Shown here: positions 23,386 through 32,761 of the stretch, in pieces
How the letters are laid out: each line of letters begins with the position of its first letter
Numbering within the stretch: the first letter of the stretch is position 1
Source: Mesobacillus zeae
Lineage (GTDB): Bacteria > Bacillota > Bacilli > Bacillales > Cytobacillaceae
DNA: 59,461 nucleotides
Direction: 5' to 3'
NCBI RefSeq assembly: GCF_003570705.1
Contig: NZ_QWVT01000044.1
Span: forward strand, 1 to 59,461
Position numbers and translations under genes: made by a program
Notes under the pieces: generated by a model
What the model was told of the DNA's origin: nothing
Databases searched by the model: none
Seen by the model: only the letters and a program-made list of their open reading frames with translations

Positions 23386-24261
23386 CTACAGAACTCTTAA
23401 ATCTTGAATATCATCTATTTCCACAATTTTATGCCTTCTCCCGATTTTTAGCTTCACTTTGTTTCCTCTTTTGCTGATCACCTGTGCCCTTAACATTTTC
23501 TTGTTATACACTATTTCGCACATTGGCTTGGCTAATACAGGCGGATAACGGACCAGCAGCAAAATTTGTTTCTTAACTGTCTCGGATGAATTGTTTTTAT
23601 CCTCCACATATGTGTGGCTAAAAGATTCAACGCTTTCCACCTGAAAATCAATTCTCTCACCTTCGAGAACTGGAACTCTCCCTGTCCCATGCTCTGTGTC
23701 CGGCACTATGTTAGACTCATCTTCTGGTTCTAAGTCAAATTCAACTTCTTGTTCTCGCTCATTTTCTAATTCCACGCACTTTTCCATCTCTAATTCCAAA
23801 TTCTGTTCTGTGTCCGATTTATTACACAGCTCTATCTCAGCTCCTTGCTCTGTGCATGGTCCCAACATTATGGTATATTCATCCTCTAACAATCCTTCTG
23901 AATCAAATTCAGGTCCCTGGAGGAGAATCGTACCTGCCGTCTCTGTCTTCACAGATAGGGTTGTCTCTTCGTCCCTAGACTCTTCAGCTTCTGTATAGTC
24001 AGCCTCTAACACTAAATCGGCAACACTTTTTACATCAATTACATCCCGAACGAGATCTCTAGTATCAAACTCAAACTCGATGGAAAATCTACCACTTTCA
24101 TTCATTTCCTCAGGGATAATGTCAACGGTGTCCTCAACTGTTCTTTTAGGAACATGATGGTAATTGCCTTGCATCGAGAAATCGTCAATGTTAAAATCAG
24201 GATGAATTATATACAACAAGGGTTTTTCAGCCACCTTCTTCCGAGACTGTTCACTTTCCAT
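23386..24261 (-). CDS. cotO: Spore coat morphogenetic protein CotO
   Basis: The protein has 291 residues from ATG 24261 (GGGAGGGTG six bases upstream). The N-terminal KPLLYIIHPDFNIDDFSMQG matches the start of CotO. A long, highly acidic, low-complexity middle (about 60-220, rich in Glu) follows. The C-terminal basic domain ends HKIVEIDDIQDLRVL. CotO directs late outer-coat assembly with CotH. It lies convergent to the CotZ-type gene, as in the B. subtilis cotO-cotZ region. A SigE-like -10 (CATATAAT) lies about 45 bases upstream, but its -35 is weak. Confidence 0.85.
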   Translation of the reverse strand: MESEQSRKKVAEKPLLYIIHPDFNIDDFSMQGNYHHVPKRTVEDTVDIIPEEMNESGRFSIEFEFDTRDLVRDVIDVKSVADLVLEADYTEAEESRDEETTLSVKTETAGTILLQGPEFDSEGLLEDEYTIMLGPCTEQGAEIELCNKSDTEQNLELEMEKCVELENEREQEVEFDLEPEDESNIVPDTEHGTGRVPVLEGERIDFQVESVESFSHTYVEDKNNSSETVKKQILLLVRYPPVLAKPMCEIVYNKKMLRAQVISKRGNKVKLKIGRRHKIVEIDDIQDLRVL

Positions 24262-24402
24262 TTGGCACCCTCCCATTCCTCAAGGTTTCACGCATTGACA
24301 TTATATGCATTAGACAAGTTTGAGTTGAATCTTACTCTTTAAATAACTGGTTGTACTGAATTACACTTAGAACCAAAATATAGCGCCTAAAGTATACAAA
24401 AA

Positions 24403-24440
24403 AAAATTGTGCCCGCTTTATAGAAAGCGAGCACAATTTT
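24403..24440 (-). terminator. Terminator of fabI
   Basis: A long stem (AAAATTGTGC / GCACAATTTT, then GCTTT / GAAAGC) directly follows the fabI stop on the minus strand, with Ts beyond. Confidence 0.9.
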
Positions 24441-24441
24441 T

Positions 24442-25212
24442 TTAGCCAAGTATATGGTATCCGGAATCAACATGAATGTTTTCTCCAGTAATTCCGCGGG
24501 ACAAATCACTGAACAGGAATAGTGCCGTATCGCCAACCTCTTCAGGGGTCGTGTTTCGACCAAGCGGCGCCATTTCTTCAATCCGCTTAAGGATTAGGTT
24601 GAAATCACTGATACCTTTTGCTGACAAAGTCCGGACCGGCCCAGCCGAAATGGAATTAACACGGATGTTTTGACTGCCTAAATCCGCGGCCAGGTAACGA
24701 ACGCTTGCATCTAGAGAAGCTTTTGCGACACCCATTACATTGTAGTTTTCCATGACACGCTCTCCTCCGAGGTATGTCAAAGTTACAATGCTTCCTCCTT
24801 TAGGCATTAGTTCTTTCGCTTCCTTTGCAACAGCTGTCAAAGAATACGAACTGATATTGTGGGCAAGCATGAATCCGTCACGAGTGACATTCAGATATCC
24901 CCCTTGCAATTCTTCTTTATTTGCAAAGGCAATGCAGTGGGCCACACCGTCGATATTGCCGACAGCCTGCTTAATTTCTGCGAAACACTTGGCCACTTCT
25001 TCATCATTTGTTACATCGCATGGAAGTACATGGTAGCTTTCATTCAAAGAAGCTGCCAGATCTCTCACACTGCCTCCAAGCCTTTCACCTGCATATGTAA
25101 AAATCAAATTTGCTCCAGAATCATGAAGTGATTTTGCAATTCCCCAAGCAATGCTCCTCTTATTTGCCACACCCATGACAACAAAGGTTTTCCCGTTCAT
25201 TGAAAGATTCAT
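24442..25212 (-). CDS. fabI: Enoyl-[acyl-carrier-protein] reductase (NADH)
   Basis: FabI catalyses the last reduction in each round of fatty-acid elongation. The 256-residue short-chain dehydrogenase fold shows FVVMGVANKRSIAWGIAKSL (NADH-binding start), the active-site Tyr and Lys in NYNVMGVAKASLDASVRYLA, and AGPVRTLSAKGISDF. The end ITGENIHVDSGYHILG is typical. A perfect FapR operator lies 29 bases upstream of its start, so it responds to malonyl-CoA. Confidence 0.97.
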   Translation of the reverse strand: MNLSMNGKTFVVMGVANKRSIAWGIAKSLHDSGANLIFTYAGERLGGSVRDLAASLNESYHVLPCDVTNDEEVAKCFAEIKQAVGNIDGVAHCIAFANKEELQGGYLNVTRDGFMLAHNISSYSLTAVAKEAKELMPKGGSIVTLTYLGGERVMENYNVMGVAKASLDASVRYLAADLGSQNIRVNSISAGPVRTLSAKGISDFNLILKRIEEMAPLGRNTTPEEVGDTALFLFSDLSRGITGENIHVDSGYHILG

Positions 25213-25240
25213 AACCTCATCCCCTTAATTACCACATGTT

Positions 25241-25259
25241 ATTAGTACCTAGTACTAAT
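25241..25259. promoter_or_regulatory. FapR operator upstream of fabI
   Basis: ATTAGTACCTAGTACTAAT is a perfect palindrome (up to the central base) and matches the FapR consensus of Bacillus. FapR represses fatty-acid genes and is released by malonyl-CoA. A second, less perfect site lies before fabH. Confidence 0.9.
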
Positions 25260-25439
25260 ATTACACTAACAAGCACAAAAAAGAAAGCCTGCTGGAAGGA
25301 ATTAAACGGTTCTACTTCAAATTCCTGCGCCATGATTCAAATGGGAACCTTTACAGTTGGACATACGTTCCATAAGTAAATTTTTTCCTTATCAATCCAC
25401 CAACAGTTGGCAGGCTCCGCCTACATATAAAGCAGTATG

Positions 25440-25593
25440 GTGTAATACACCTCGGAAAATATTACCTCCAAGAATTATTACGGAAGGGTCCGCGATTATC
25501 CTGGCAGGTGCCATACCTTCAGCTCTCATGGCTGTGGCCGCTGATCTGGTAATGGGCTGGCTAGAACGCAGGCTCAGCCCTAATTCTCGCTGA
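25440..25593 (+). pseudogene. Osmoprotectant ABC transporter permease (OpuBB/OpuCB type), C-terminal fragment
   Basis: The frame ending at 25593 reads SAIILAGAIPSALMAVAADL, then VMGWLERRLSPN, the final transmembrane segment and tail of OpuB/OpuC-type permeases. Sequence before about 25480 no longer matches. No transporter partners are nearby. It abuts the broken antiporter gene on the other strand, so a deletion probably joined them. Confidence 0.6.
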
Positions 25594-25605
25594 ACAGAGA
25601 CCAAA

Positions 25606-26486
25606 TATCCAGCTAGCCCCTACCATTACAAAGAAAATAGGAATCAAAAATCCATATCCAAAAGAATCAAGCTTTTGTACCATTTCTTGATTGGGAGCGA
25701 GCAAAGATACGAGCACGCCTGCCAGAAATGCCCCCAGGATGTTTTCTGCTCCGACCGTTTCCGAAATGGCGACAAGGACAATCAGCAAAGCAAAGACCGC
25801 CCGGGTGCTAATCTGGGTTGTCCCTATTGACAGTGCCTCGACAACCTGGCGATTTTTAAATCTTTTCCCTACAAAATAAAGCACTACTCCTGCTTCAAAC
25901 AGAAGGAGTAACAGCCACATGCTGCTCCCTCCATCTCCGTAAATAGAGACAAAAACGGCAAGCAAAAGCATTGTCGCAAGATCGGCAATCACCGCTACAA
26001 GCAGGATGATCTGTCCGATATTGATTTTCATGATATGCGCTTCTTTTAAAGTCGGTACCACTACACCAAGTGATATGGTTGAAATGATAAGATTCATTAA
26101 TAGCAGATTATCAATAAAGCCAGCTAGGACAAATAAATAGGACAATCCGGCCGAAATAGTAAAAATCCCGGCGAAAATGAGTGCGGAAATGACAAAATTA
26201 AGACCATTCGGGAGTCTTTTGCGCTTTTGCCCCCCATGAAAACGCGCTAAAATCAATTTCAAGCCCGCTCAGAAACATGAGAAAAAGAAAACCTAATGTC
26301 GAAAGGGTAGCAAGCCATGTATCTTCGTGAACAACATTAAATCCGCCCTTACCAATGACAAGACCTATCAATATTTCCGCAACAACGACAGGAATGAAAC
26401 GAAGCCTGAAGCGGTGAAGCAAAATGGGTGTTTAAAGCCGTTAAAATGACAATGACCAGAGAAATAATCGATCTTTGCTGCTCCAT
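25606..26486 (-). pseudogene. yjbQ: CPA2 monovalent cation:proton antiporter (YjbQ-like), frameshifted and truncated
   Basis: The ATG at 26486 starts MEQQRSIISLVIVILTAL. A frame change near 26435 is needed to continue with FRLRFIPVVVAEILIGLVIG and TLGFLFLMFLSGLEIDFSAF. A second one near 26250 leads into NGLNFVISALIFAGIFTISA and LGAFLAGVLVSLL. After IPIFFVMVGASW homology stops at the junction with the permease fragment. The last helices and the TrkA-type C-terminal domain found in YjbQ are absent. Intact, it would exchange K+/Na+ for H+. Confidence 0.8.
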
Positions 26487-26501
26487 GGCATCATCCCCTT
26501 T

Positions 26502-27881
26502 CTATTTAGTCAAATACCCCATAAAGGCAGTAGCAATCCCAAAATAAATCAGAATGCTAATAATATCATTTATGGTCGTGATAAATGGTCCGGAAGCGAC
26601 GGCAGGGTCAATCTTCATCTTATGCATGAAAAGAGGAACAAGAGAACCTGCCAGAGTTGCTACAATGAGTGTGCAAAAGATTGAAATCCCGACAAGCGCA
26701 CCCAGGAAGAGATCCCCCTGCCAGAAATAAACGACAAACGTGACAAGTATTCCGCACGTCAACCCTGTAATGAAACCCGTTCCTGCCTCTCGCAGAATAA
26801 TGTTCCATTTGCTTTCCTTTTCCAGGTCGCCTGTAGCGATCCCGCGGACAGCGACCGCCAGCGCCTGCGTACCTGTATTTCCAGCCATGCCTGCGATAAG
26901 TGGGATAAACACGGCAAGAATTGCCACTTTGTTCAAGGTTTCCTCAAACCTGCCGATCAAGCTGGCCGTGAACATACCAAGAAACAAAAGGATAACAAGC
27001 CATGGCAGCCTTTTTTTAGCTGCAGAAAAAGGGTTTCTATCCATACCGTCAAGGTCCGCAATCCCGGCAAGCTTGGAATAGTCATCCGAAGCTTCTTCAT
27101 CCATGACGTCAATAATATCATCAACAGTGATAATGCCAAGGAGATGTCCCTGAAAATCAATGACAGGAAGCGCGAGGAAGTTATAATCCCTCATTTTCCG
27201 GGCGACTTCTTCCTGATCTTCCCCGGCCATTGCTGCAACCACCCTGTCATACATAACCTTGGATACCATATTGTCATCATCGTTGACAATCAGATCGCGG
27301 AGCGAAATAACGCCTACGAGTTTTTTTTCTTCGTCAATTACATACACATAATAAATAGTTTCAGCCCTTGGGGCTTCTTTTTTGAGAATATGCATGGCTG
27401 AGCGGATCGTCTGATTAGCCGAGATGGCGATATACTCGGTTGTCATGATACTTCCCGCGGTGTACTCCTCGTAATGGAGGAGATCCTTAATTTCATTAGC
27501 AGCCTCTTTGTCCATGATGGTCAAGTAACTGGCAACCTGGTCCTTGTCAAGTTCATTCAGAACATCTACAGCATCGTCTGCGTACATATTGGATAGCATA
27601 TCTGCTGCATAATCAGGTGACATTTCCGAAAGGACGTCCTGATACTCGTCCTCCTCACCGCCAAGATTTTCAAACAGCCCCGCCATTTCCTCTGGAGAAA
27701 TGAAATGGTATACCTTCATCCTGGCTTCTTCGTCCAGGGCGGAAAAAAAGGATGCCTGGTCATATGGATGAAGCTCGAGAAACTCTTCCCTGAACCCATC
27801 TATATCTTCCCGCCTTAAAGCTTGCAGTAACAACTCAGTATTAAAATTTTTTTTTGACAGCGCATCATTATTGTCGGCCAA
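26502..27881 (-). CDS. mgtE: Magnesium transporter MgtE
   Basis: MgtE is a Mg2+ channel gated by cytosolic Mg2+. The protein has an N-domain with HPYDQASFF and SDYAADMLSNMYADDAVDVL-like repeats (DYAADMLSNMYADDAVDVL is visible). Two CBS domains follow (about 140-265, with VGVISLRDLIV and LGIITVDDIIDVMDEE), then five transmembrane helices with AGMAGNTGTQALAVAVRG. I chose TTG 27881 because AGGGGG precedes it; TTG 27944 has no RBS. Only 46-110 bases separate it from the upstream gene's end, and I see no M-box riboswitch. It follows the antiporter's position in the yjb order but belongs to the ykoK family. Confidence 0.93.
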   Translation of the reverse strand: MADNNDALSKKNFNTELLLQALRREDIDGFREEFLELHPYDQASFFSALDEEARMKVYHFISPEEMAGLFENLGGEEDEYQDVLSEMSPDYAADMLSNMYADDAVDVLNELDKDQVASYLTIMDKEAANEIKDLLHYEEYTAGSIMTTEYIAISANQTIRSAMHILKKEAPRAETIYYVYVIDEEKKLVGVISLRDLIVNDDDNMVSKVMYDRVVAAMAGEDQEEVARKMRDYNFLALPVIDFQGHLLGIITVDDIIDVMDEEASDDYSKLAGIADLDGMDRNPFSAAKKRLPWLVILLFLGMFTASLIGRFEETLNKVAILAVFIPLIAGMAGNTGTQALAVAVRGIATGDLEKESKWNIILREAGTGFITGLTCGILVTFVVYFWQGDLFLGALVGISIFCTLIVATLAGSLVPLFMHKMKIDPAVASGPFITTINDIISILIYFGIATAFMGYLTK

Positions 27882-27978
27882 ATCTCCCGCCCCCTTTCTA
27901 TCTGCACCTAATACTAGCATTTCTTTTTTTACTTGTCCTATCAAAACTGTTTTCCATCTTTTTTGGATGATAAAAAAA

Positions 27979-28003
27979 CAAGCCGGCAGATTACGACGGC
28001 TTG
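27979..28003 (-). terminator. Terminator overlapping the rluD-type stop codon
   Basis: On the minus strand CAAGCCG pairs with CGGCTTG, followed by TTTTTTT. The stop codon of the pseudouridine synthase lies in the loop. Confidence 0.75.
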
Positions 28004-28896
28004 CTGCTGTTTAACAATTCTTGAAGATCCTTGGGCATCGGGGCAAAAAAGTGCAGATCCTTTCCTGTAAAGGGATGCCTGAACCTGATCTTACGGCAAT
28101 GGAGAGCCTGCCTTTCTATTTTGGAAGAACTTCCGCCGTACAGGTCATCACCTGCCAGCGGGTGGCCGATATGAGCCATGTGGACGCGTATTTGGTGCGT
28201 CCGGCCTGTCTTAAGCTCCAATTCAATATGAGAGAAATCCTCATACTGTCCGACAACCTTATAAGCGGTGCAAGCGTATTGGCCTTTTGAATCCACATGA
28301 CGCTCGATGATACTGTCAGGCTTACGGGCAATGGGCTCCTCAACAATTCCCTCATCTTTATGGAAATGCCCTTCAGCCAACGCTTCATACGTTCGCTTAA
28401 GTTCTCCAGCTTTCTGCTGAGTGCTCATCAGATGATGGACGTGCCTGTGTTTTGCTACAAGGACAATGCCGGATGTATCCCTGTCCAAGCGTGTCACAAT
28501 ATGGGTAGTTGCCGCAATTCCGGTTTGTTTGTAATAACCGATCAAGCCGTTCGCAAGGCTTCCGGATGGATGCTCCCTCGACGGAATCGTACTCATGCCG
28601 GCGGGCTTATTGATCACAAGAAAATACTCATCCTCATAGAGAATTGAAAGCGGAAAGAATTCTTCCGCAATTCCTGCCGAAGGCTTCTCGAGGGGAAAAA
28701 CAGTTTCTGCCCTGTCCCCTTCTTTCAAGCGGTAACGGACTGTCACTTCTTCGCCATTGACAAGAATTCTTCCGCCTTTGAACTTAATATCAGTCAAAGC
28801 GGTTTTTGAAATTCCCTGCTCTTGCAAAAACTCCCGTAGTAGTTTTCCGCTGTCGGCAGCGGCGGCCTCCCAAATCAATTTGAACCGTTCTGTCAT
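27991..28896 (-). CDS. yjbO: RluA/RluD-family 23S rRNA pseudouridine synthase
   Basis: This 301-residue protein isomerises uridine to pseudouridine in RNA. An N-terminal S4-like segment (about 15-70) is followed by the catalytic core with VTRLDRDTSGIVLVAKHRHV (catalytic Asp in RLDRDTSG, about 138). LELKTGRTHQIRVHMAHIGH and PLAGDDLYGG are conserved. It is 23 bases downstream of the NAD kinase gene, in the same order as yjbN-yjbO of B. subtilis. The exact uridine target is not known from sequence. Confidence 0.93.
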   Translation of the reverse strand: MTERFKLIWEAAAADSGKLLREFLQEQGISKTALTDIKFKGGRILVNGEEVTVRYRLKEGDRAETVFPLEKPSAGIAEEFFPLSILYEDEYFLVINKPAGMSTIPSREHPSGSLANGLIGYYKQTGIAATTHIVTRLDRDTSGIVLVAKHRHVHHLMSTQQKAGELKRTYEALAEGHFHKDEGIVEEPIARKPDSIIERHVDSKGQYACTAYKVVGQYEDFSHIELELKTGRTHQIRVHMAHIGHPLAGDDLYGGSSSKIERQALHCRKIRFRHPFTGKDLHFFAPMPKDLQELLNSSKPS

Positions 28897-28919
28897 GAGA
28901 TACTCCTGTTCTGTCTTCT

Positions 28920-29714
28920 TTAATCGGAAATAAAAGAATCATGGACTCTTTTCCAAAAAGGGAAAGGGCGGAAACGTGCAAAACGCATTTTCTCATCCGC
29001 AACTCTGAACTGGATGGATTTCACATCCTTGTGCAGGAGTGTCAAGTGATCGACAGTCATATGAAAATCCGTACGGTTCACGGGCTTTAAAATACAGGTA
29101 TGGTGGGCAGGAAGGATGAGCGGCGACCCAACTGTCCGGAACACTCTGTTATTAATTGATGCCATTTCAGCGACCTGTATGGCCGAAAGAGAAGGATGGA
29201 GGATTGCTCCGCCAAGCGCCTTATTGTAGGCTGTACTGCCTGAAGGAGTAGATACGCATAAACCATCTCCCCTGAATCTTTCGAAATGCTGTCCGCGAAT
29301 TTCCACATCCATGACAAGGGTGCCTTCAACTGCTTTTACTGTCGATTCGTTCAGGGCAAGATAACGTGTTTCCCTGCCACCGTGCTGATAACGGATGATG
29401 ACTTCAAGCAGCGGATATTCCACGACCTGATAAGGTGTCTTGGCAATGGCGATGACCAGTTTTTCGATTTCCTCAGGGACCCAGTCAGCATAAAACCCCA
29501 AGTGGCCGGTATGGACTCCTACAAATGCAGTTTTGTCCAGTCTGCTGCTGTACCGGTGGAATGCATACAGAAGGGTTCCGTCCCCACCTACCGAAACGCA
29601 AATGTCCGGCTGGTCTTCATCATAAACAAGATCGAAGTCCTGAAGATATGTCCTCATTTTTTGCATGAGTGTATTTGACCTAGCATCCCCTTTGGATGTA
29701 ACCGTAAACTTCAT
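28920..29714 (-). CDS. nadK: NAD kinase
   Basis: NAD kinase phosphorylates NAD to NADP. The 264-residue protein has the GGDGT motif ([15 protein letters not shown]), the NE motif in [14 protein letters not shown], and [20 protein letters not shown], all diagnostic. The ATG at 29714 follows GGGGG by eight bases. It lies in a run with the (p)ppGpp synthetase gene upstream and the pseudouridine synthase gene downstream. Confidence 0.96.
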   Translation of the reverse strand: MKFTVTSKGDARSNTLMQKMRTYLQDFDLVYDEDQPDICVSVGGDGTLLYAFHRYSSRLDKTAFVGVHTGHLGFYADWVPEEIEKLVIAIAKTPYQVVEYPLLEVIIRYQHGGRETRYLALNESTVKAVEGTLVMDVEIRGQHFERFRGDGLCVSTPSGSTAYNKALGGAILHPSLSAIQVAEMASINNRVFRTVGSPLILPAHHTCILKPVNRTDFHMTVDHLTLLHKDVKSIQFRVADEKMRFARFRPFPFWKRVHDSFISD

Positions 29715-29756
29715 TTTCACAGCCCCCCTTGTCTTAGTAAATTAAGGAGCGTTTTA

Positions 29757-30395
29757 CTATTGCTCCCCGTCCTTTTTTATTTCCTTCTTTCTTGTGAAAA
29801 ATGCCTGTGCTTCCTGAATTTCATTCCGGATGATAGACATTTCCTCATCAAGGCGGAAGGCTGCTTCTGCAGCGCGCTGAAGCCTTAACTGTATATCTTC
29901 CGGAAACTGGCCTTCATATTTATAGTTCAGGGAATGTTCAATCGTTGCCCAAAAGTTCATGGCAAGTGTCCTGATTTGGATTTCAGCCAATATTTTCTTT
30001 TCTCCATTAATTGTCTGGACGGGGTATTCTATCACAACATGGTAAGAGCGGTAGCCGCTTTCTTTTTTATGTGATATATAATCCCGTTCTTCTATCAAAA
30101 CAAAGTCGTTGCGCTTACGAAGCATTTCCACCAGAGGTTTAATGTCGTCTACAAACTGGCACATCATGCGCAAGCCGGCAATATCCTGCATTTCAGTTTC
30201 AAGCTTCTCAAGAGGGATGCCTTTCTGGTTTGCCTTGTCAAGAATGCTGGCAATAGGCTTTACCCTGCCAGTGACAAATTCAATCGGTGAGTGTTCGGAA
30301 TTCAGCTCAAATTGGCTTCGCATTCCCTTTAACTTCACCTTTAGTTCTTCAACTGCTTGTTTATATGGTTCAAGAAACAAATCCCATTGTTTCAC
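29757..30395 (-). CDS. yjbM: Small alarmone synthetase (GTP pyrophosphokinase) YjbM/RelQ
   Basis: This 212-residue stand-alone synthetase makes (p)ppGpp from ATP and GDP/GTP. RelA/SpoT synthetase features are visible: SPIEFVTGRVKPIASILDKA, DIAGLRMMCQFVDDI, SHKKESGYRSYHVVIEYPV and EIQIRTLAMNFWATIEHSLN. There is no hydrolase domain. The GTG start at 30395 follows GGTGA. It is the first gene of the yjbM-nadK-yjbO run. Confidence 0.95.
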   Translation of the reverse strand: MKQWDLFLEPYKQAVEELKVKLKGMRSQFELNSEHSPIEFVTGRVKPIASILDKANQKGIPLEKLETEMQDIAGLRMMCQFVDDIKPLVEMLRKRNDFVLIEERDYISHKKESGYRSYHVVIEYPVQTINGEKKILAEIQIRTLAMNFWATIEHSLNYKYEGQFPEDIQLRLQRAAEAAFRLDEEMSIIRNEIQEAQAFFTRKKEIKKDGEQ

Positions 30396-30452
30396 CTTTG
30401 TTCACCCCATCTGATTCTGATCAATTAGCATGGTTCATGGTGCTCACGTTTT

Positions 30453-30818
30453 TTAAAAAACGTTTTCTACGGCCGCGACCATGATCTCTCCATAATTGCT
30501 GTTTCCTTTTATGTTTTCAGTGAGGTATTCCATTTCTTCCTTCAGGCCCGACAGCAGCAAAAGGCTGCTCCCATCGCTTACGTATGTCTGGAAGCCCTCA
30601 TTGAGTGCTGTTTTAAGGTCAGGCCATACCTGAGCTGGAATTGAGATGTATGTATAGGCTCCCCCTTGCTCACAAATATAAATAAAGGCTAAATTGTCGG
30701 AATCAACCAGCATGTTTCCGCCTGCAGTCAAATCGGATATAGCTACTGACTTTTCTGCAGTTAGAATAAGCTGGCCATTTTCAATGGCTCCATGTTCAAT
30801 ATTTATTTTCTGTGTCAT
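30453..30818 (-). CDS. yjbL: UPF0738 family protein YjbL
   Basis: The protein has 121 residues from ATG 30818 (GGAGG eight bases upstream) and no membrane segment. It matches YjbL in size and position between yjbM and yjbK, with VDSDNLAFIYICEQGGAYTY and IPAQVWPDLKTALNEG visible. The function is unknown. Confidence 0.85.
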   Translation of the reverse strand: MTQKINIEHGAIENGQLILTAEKSVAISDLTAGGNMLVDSDNLAFIYICEQGGAYTYISIPAQVWPDLKTALNEGFQTYVSDGSSLLLLSGLKEEMEYLTENIKGNSNYGEIMVAAVENVF

Positions 30819-30935
30819 GTTTTCAACCTCCAATAATTCTTTCCTATTTTACCATACTGATTTAAATTTCTCCTAAAGATTGAAGCTTTGCAAAATAAAC
30901 AGCATAATGGAGATGTATGAGAAAGGAGTCACACT

Positions 30936-31538
30936 ATGACTGAGAATATCGAGATTGAATTTAAAAATATTCTTTCATTTGCGGAGTTTGAACTTCTGAA
31001 GTCATTTTTTAATATTGGGCCAGAAGACTTTTCTACACAAGTCAACCATTATTTCGATACCCCATCCTTTTCTTTAAAAAACCACGGATGTGCCTTAAGA
31101 ATCCGCCAAAAGGCGCAGTGTCTTGAGCTGACATTAAAGCAGCCGGCTGAAATAGGGCTCCTTGAAACCAATCAGAAAATCGACGAAGCTGCCATGATGA
31201 TAATGAAGGAATCGTCCATCCTGCCGGAAGGACCCGTAAAGGAAGGTGTATCACGCCTCGTAACAAACCCGGTTGAATTGTCATGCTTCGGGTCGCTGGC
31301 AACAGAGCGCGCTGAAAAGGCTTATGAAGGCGGCCTTATAGTCCTTGACCATAGTACCTATTTAAATTCAGAAGACTATGAAATAGAATACGAAGTGACA
31401 GATGAGAAAAGAGGGTTTGAAATTTTCAGGGAGCTTCTTGAAACACTTAAAATTCCTATGAGGAAAACCGATAATAAAATTAAGCGTTTTTATAAGCAAA
31501 AGTATTCAGACCTGCGCCAGCAGGATAAAATCCTATAA
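30936..31538 (+). CDS. yjbK: CYTH-domain protein YjbK
   Basis: This 200-residue tunnel-fold protein of the CYTH/triphosphatase family has [11 protein letters not shown] at the N-terminus (ExExK signature, residues 5-9) and conserved charged strands such as [20 protein letters not shown] and [10 protein letters not shown]. The family hydrolyses organic or inorganic triphosphates; the actual substrate of YjbK is unsettled. GAAAGGAG precedes ATG 30936. It diverges from yjbL. Confidence 0.92.
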   Translation: MTENIEIEFKNILSFAEFELLKSFFNIGPEDFSTQVNHYFDTPSFSLKNHGCALRIRQKAQCLELTLKQPAEIGLLETNQKIDEAAMMIMKESSILPEGPVKEGVSRLVTNPVELSCFGSLATERAEKAYEGGLIVLDHSTYLNSEDYEIEYEVTDEKRGFEIFRELLETLKIPMRKTDNKIKRFYKQKYSDLRQQDKIL

Positions 31539-31564
31539 AATTTCAAGATAGTCAGGTGAGCACT

Positions 31565-32188
31565 ATGGATGTAAATCAGCTAAAGATTATGCTTGAGCTT
31601 CACGCATTGCAGAATTTCAGCAGGAACCCCGCTTCCGGACAGGCAGGAGACTTCAGCAGCCTGCTGGAGGATTTCCTAGGGGCGACAAAGGCCGTCGCAT
31701 ATGGCGCCAGCGGGCCTCTCAATCAAGGGGACATTCTGCCTTCTGTTTCGGGAATGCAAATCACCGGCCCTGCCCTTCCACCAATCCAATTGACCAAGCT
31801 TTCAGGCAAGAAAACCAATTTTGATGCCATTATTGAAGATGCTTCAGCGAAGTATAACATTCCCGCCAAGCTGATCAAAGCAGTGATTGAAAAGGAATCC
31901 AACTTCAATCCAAACGCAGTAAGCCAAGCTGGCGCTTCCGGGCTAATGCAGCTCATGCCCCAAACTGCAAGGGGACTCGGTGTCCAGAATCCGTTCGATC
32001 CTGCTGAGAACATCCACGCAGGTAGCAAGTATTTGCGCCAGATGCTTGACCGTTATAATGAGAACATTGAGTTGGCCCTTGCAGCCTATAATGCAGGCCC
32101 CGGCAACGTGGATAAATACGGCGGTATCCCGCCATTTAGCGAAACACAGAATTACGTCAGAAAAGTGACTAATTCTTACACTGGATAA
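31565..32188 (+). CDS. cwlQ: Lytic transglycosylase (CwlQ/YjbJ-like)
   Basis: The protein has 207 residues. A variable N-terminal half is followed by a goose-type SLT domain with [20 protein letters not shown] (catalytic Glu in the EKES motif), [16 protein letters not shown] and [20 protein letters not shown]. It cleaves peptidoglycan glycan strands. No typical signal peptide is seen, as in other YjbJ proteins. ATG 31565 is preferred over GTG 31556, which overlaps the AGGTGA RBS. Confidence 0.9.
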   Translation: MDVNQLKIMLELHALQNFSRNPASGQAGDFSSLLEDFLGATKAVAYGASGPLNQGDILPSVSGMQITGPALPPIQLTKLSGKKTNFDAIIEDASAKYNIPAKLIKAVIEKESNFNPNAVSQAGASGLMQLMPQTARGLGVQNPFDPAENIHAGSKYLRQMLDRYNENIELALAAYNAGPGNVDKYGGIPPFSETQNYVRKVTNSYTG

Positions 32189-32199
32189 AATTCCATTCT

Positions 32200-32231
32200 C
32201 CGCTCCTCTGCCTATAAGTGGTAAGGAGCGG
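32200..32231 (+). terminator. Terminator after the transglycosylase gene
   Basis: CCGCTCCT pairs with AGGAGCGG, followed by CTTTTTT. Confidence 0.85.
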
Positions 32232-32356
32232 CTTTTTTGTGTACATTATTAGCGAAGGCTTTACGACTGCTTGTGGGTCGCATAAGCTGTTTGTTTGAGA
32301 TAAATATTTTGCATTGCTAAAATATATAACATAAAACATAAAAAGGAGTTATCTAA

Positions 32357-32761
32357 ATGGTCGAGAATACGCCTGTACCGTTCGAAGCCATCGGCGAAGC
32401 CATGCTGCACCAGCTTATTGACCTTTTTTACAGCCGGGTAGCACAGCATCCTGATCTTGCTCCTATTTTTCCTGATGACCTTACGGAAACAGCTCGAAAG
32501 CAAAAGCAGTTTCTTACTCAATATTTAGGCGGACCGCCTCTATATACAAATGAGCATGGGCACCCTATGCTTAGAGCACGCCACCTGCCGTTTGAAATCA
32601 CGCCAAAAAGAGCGGCCGCATGGCTAACATGCATGAGGGAAGCCATGGATGAATGCGGGCTTGAAGGAGAGCTAAGGGAATATTTTTTCCACAGGCTCGC
32701 TTTGACAGCCCAGCATATGATCAATACGCCAGATCAAGGGAAAAATGGTGAGGGTCCGTGA
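32357..32761 (+). CDS. yjbI: Truncated haemoglobin (group II, trHbO) YjbI
   Basis: This 134-residue group II truncated haemoglobin shows [37 protein letters not shown] with the following RHLPFEI (proximal haem His) and [12 protein letters not shown]. It binds oxygen or related ligands. Its stop overlaps the spxH start by one base (TGATG), so the two are made together, as in B. subtilis yjbI-yjbH. Confidence 0.95.
   Translation: MVENTPVPFEAIGEAMLHQLIDLFYSRVAQHPDLAPIFPDDLTETARKQKQFLTQYLGGPPLYTNEHGHPMLRARHLPFEITPKRAAAWLTCMREAMDECGLEGELREYFFHRLALTAQHMINTPDQGKNGEGP

Noticed and set aside
26502-27990. M-box magnesium riboswitch for mgtE
   Set aside because: The space upstream of the gene is too short, and no conserved M-box elements were seen.
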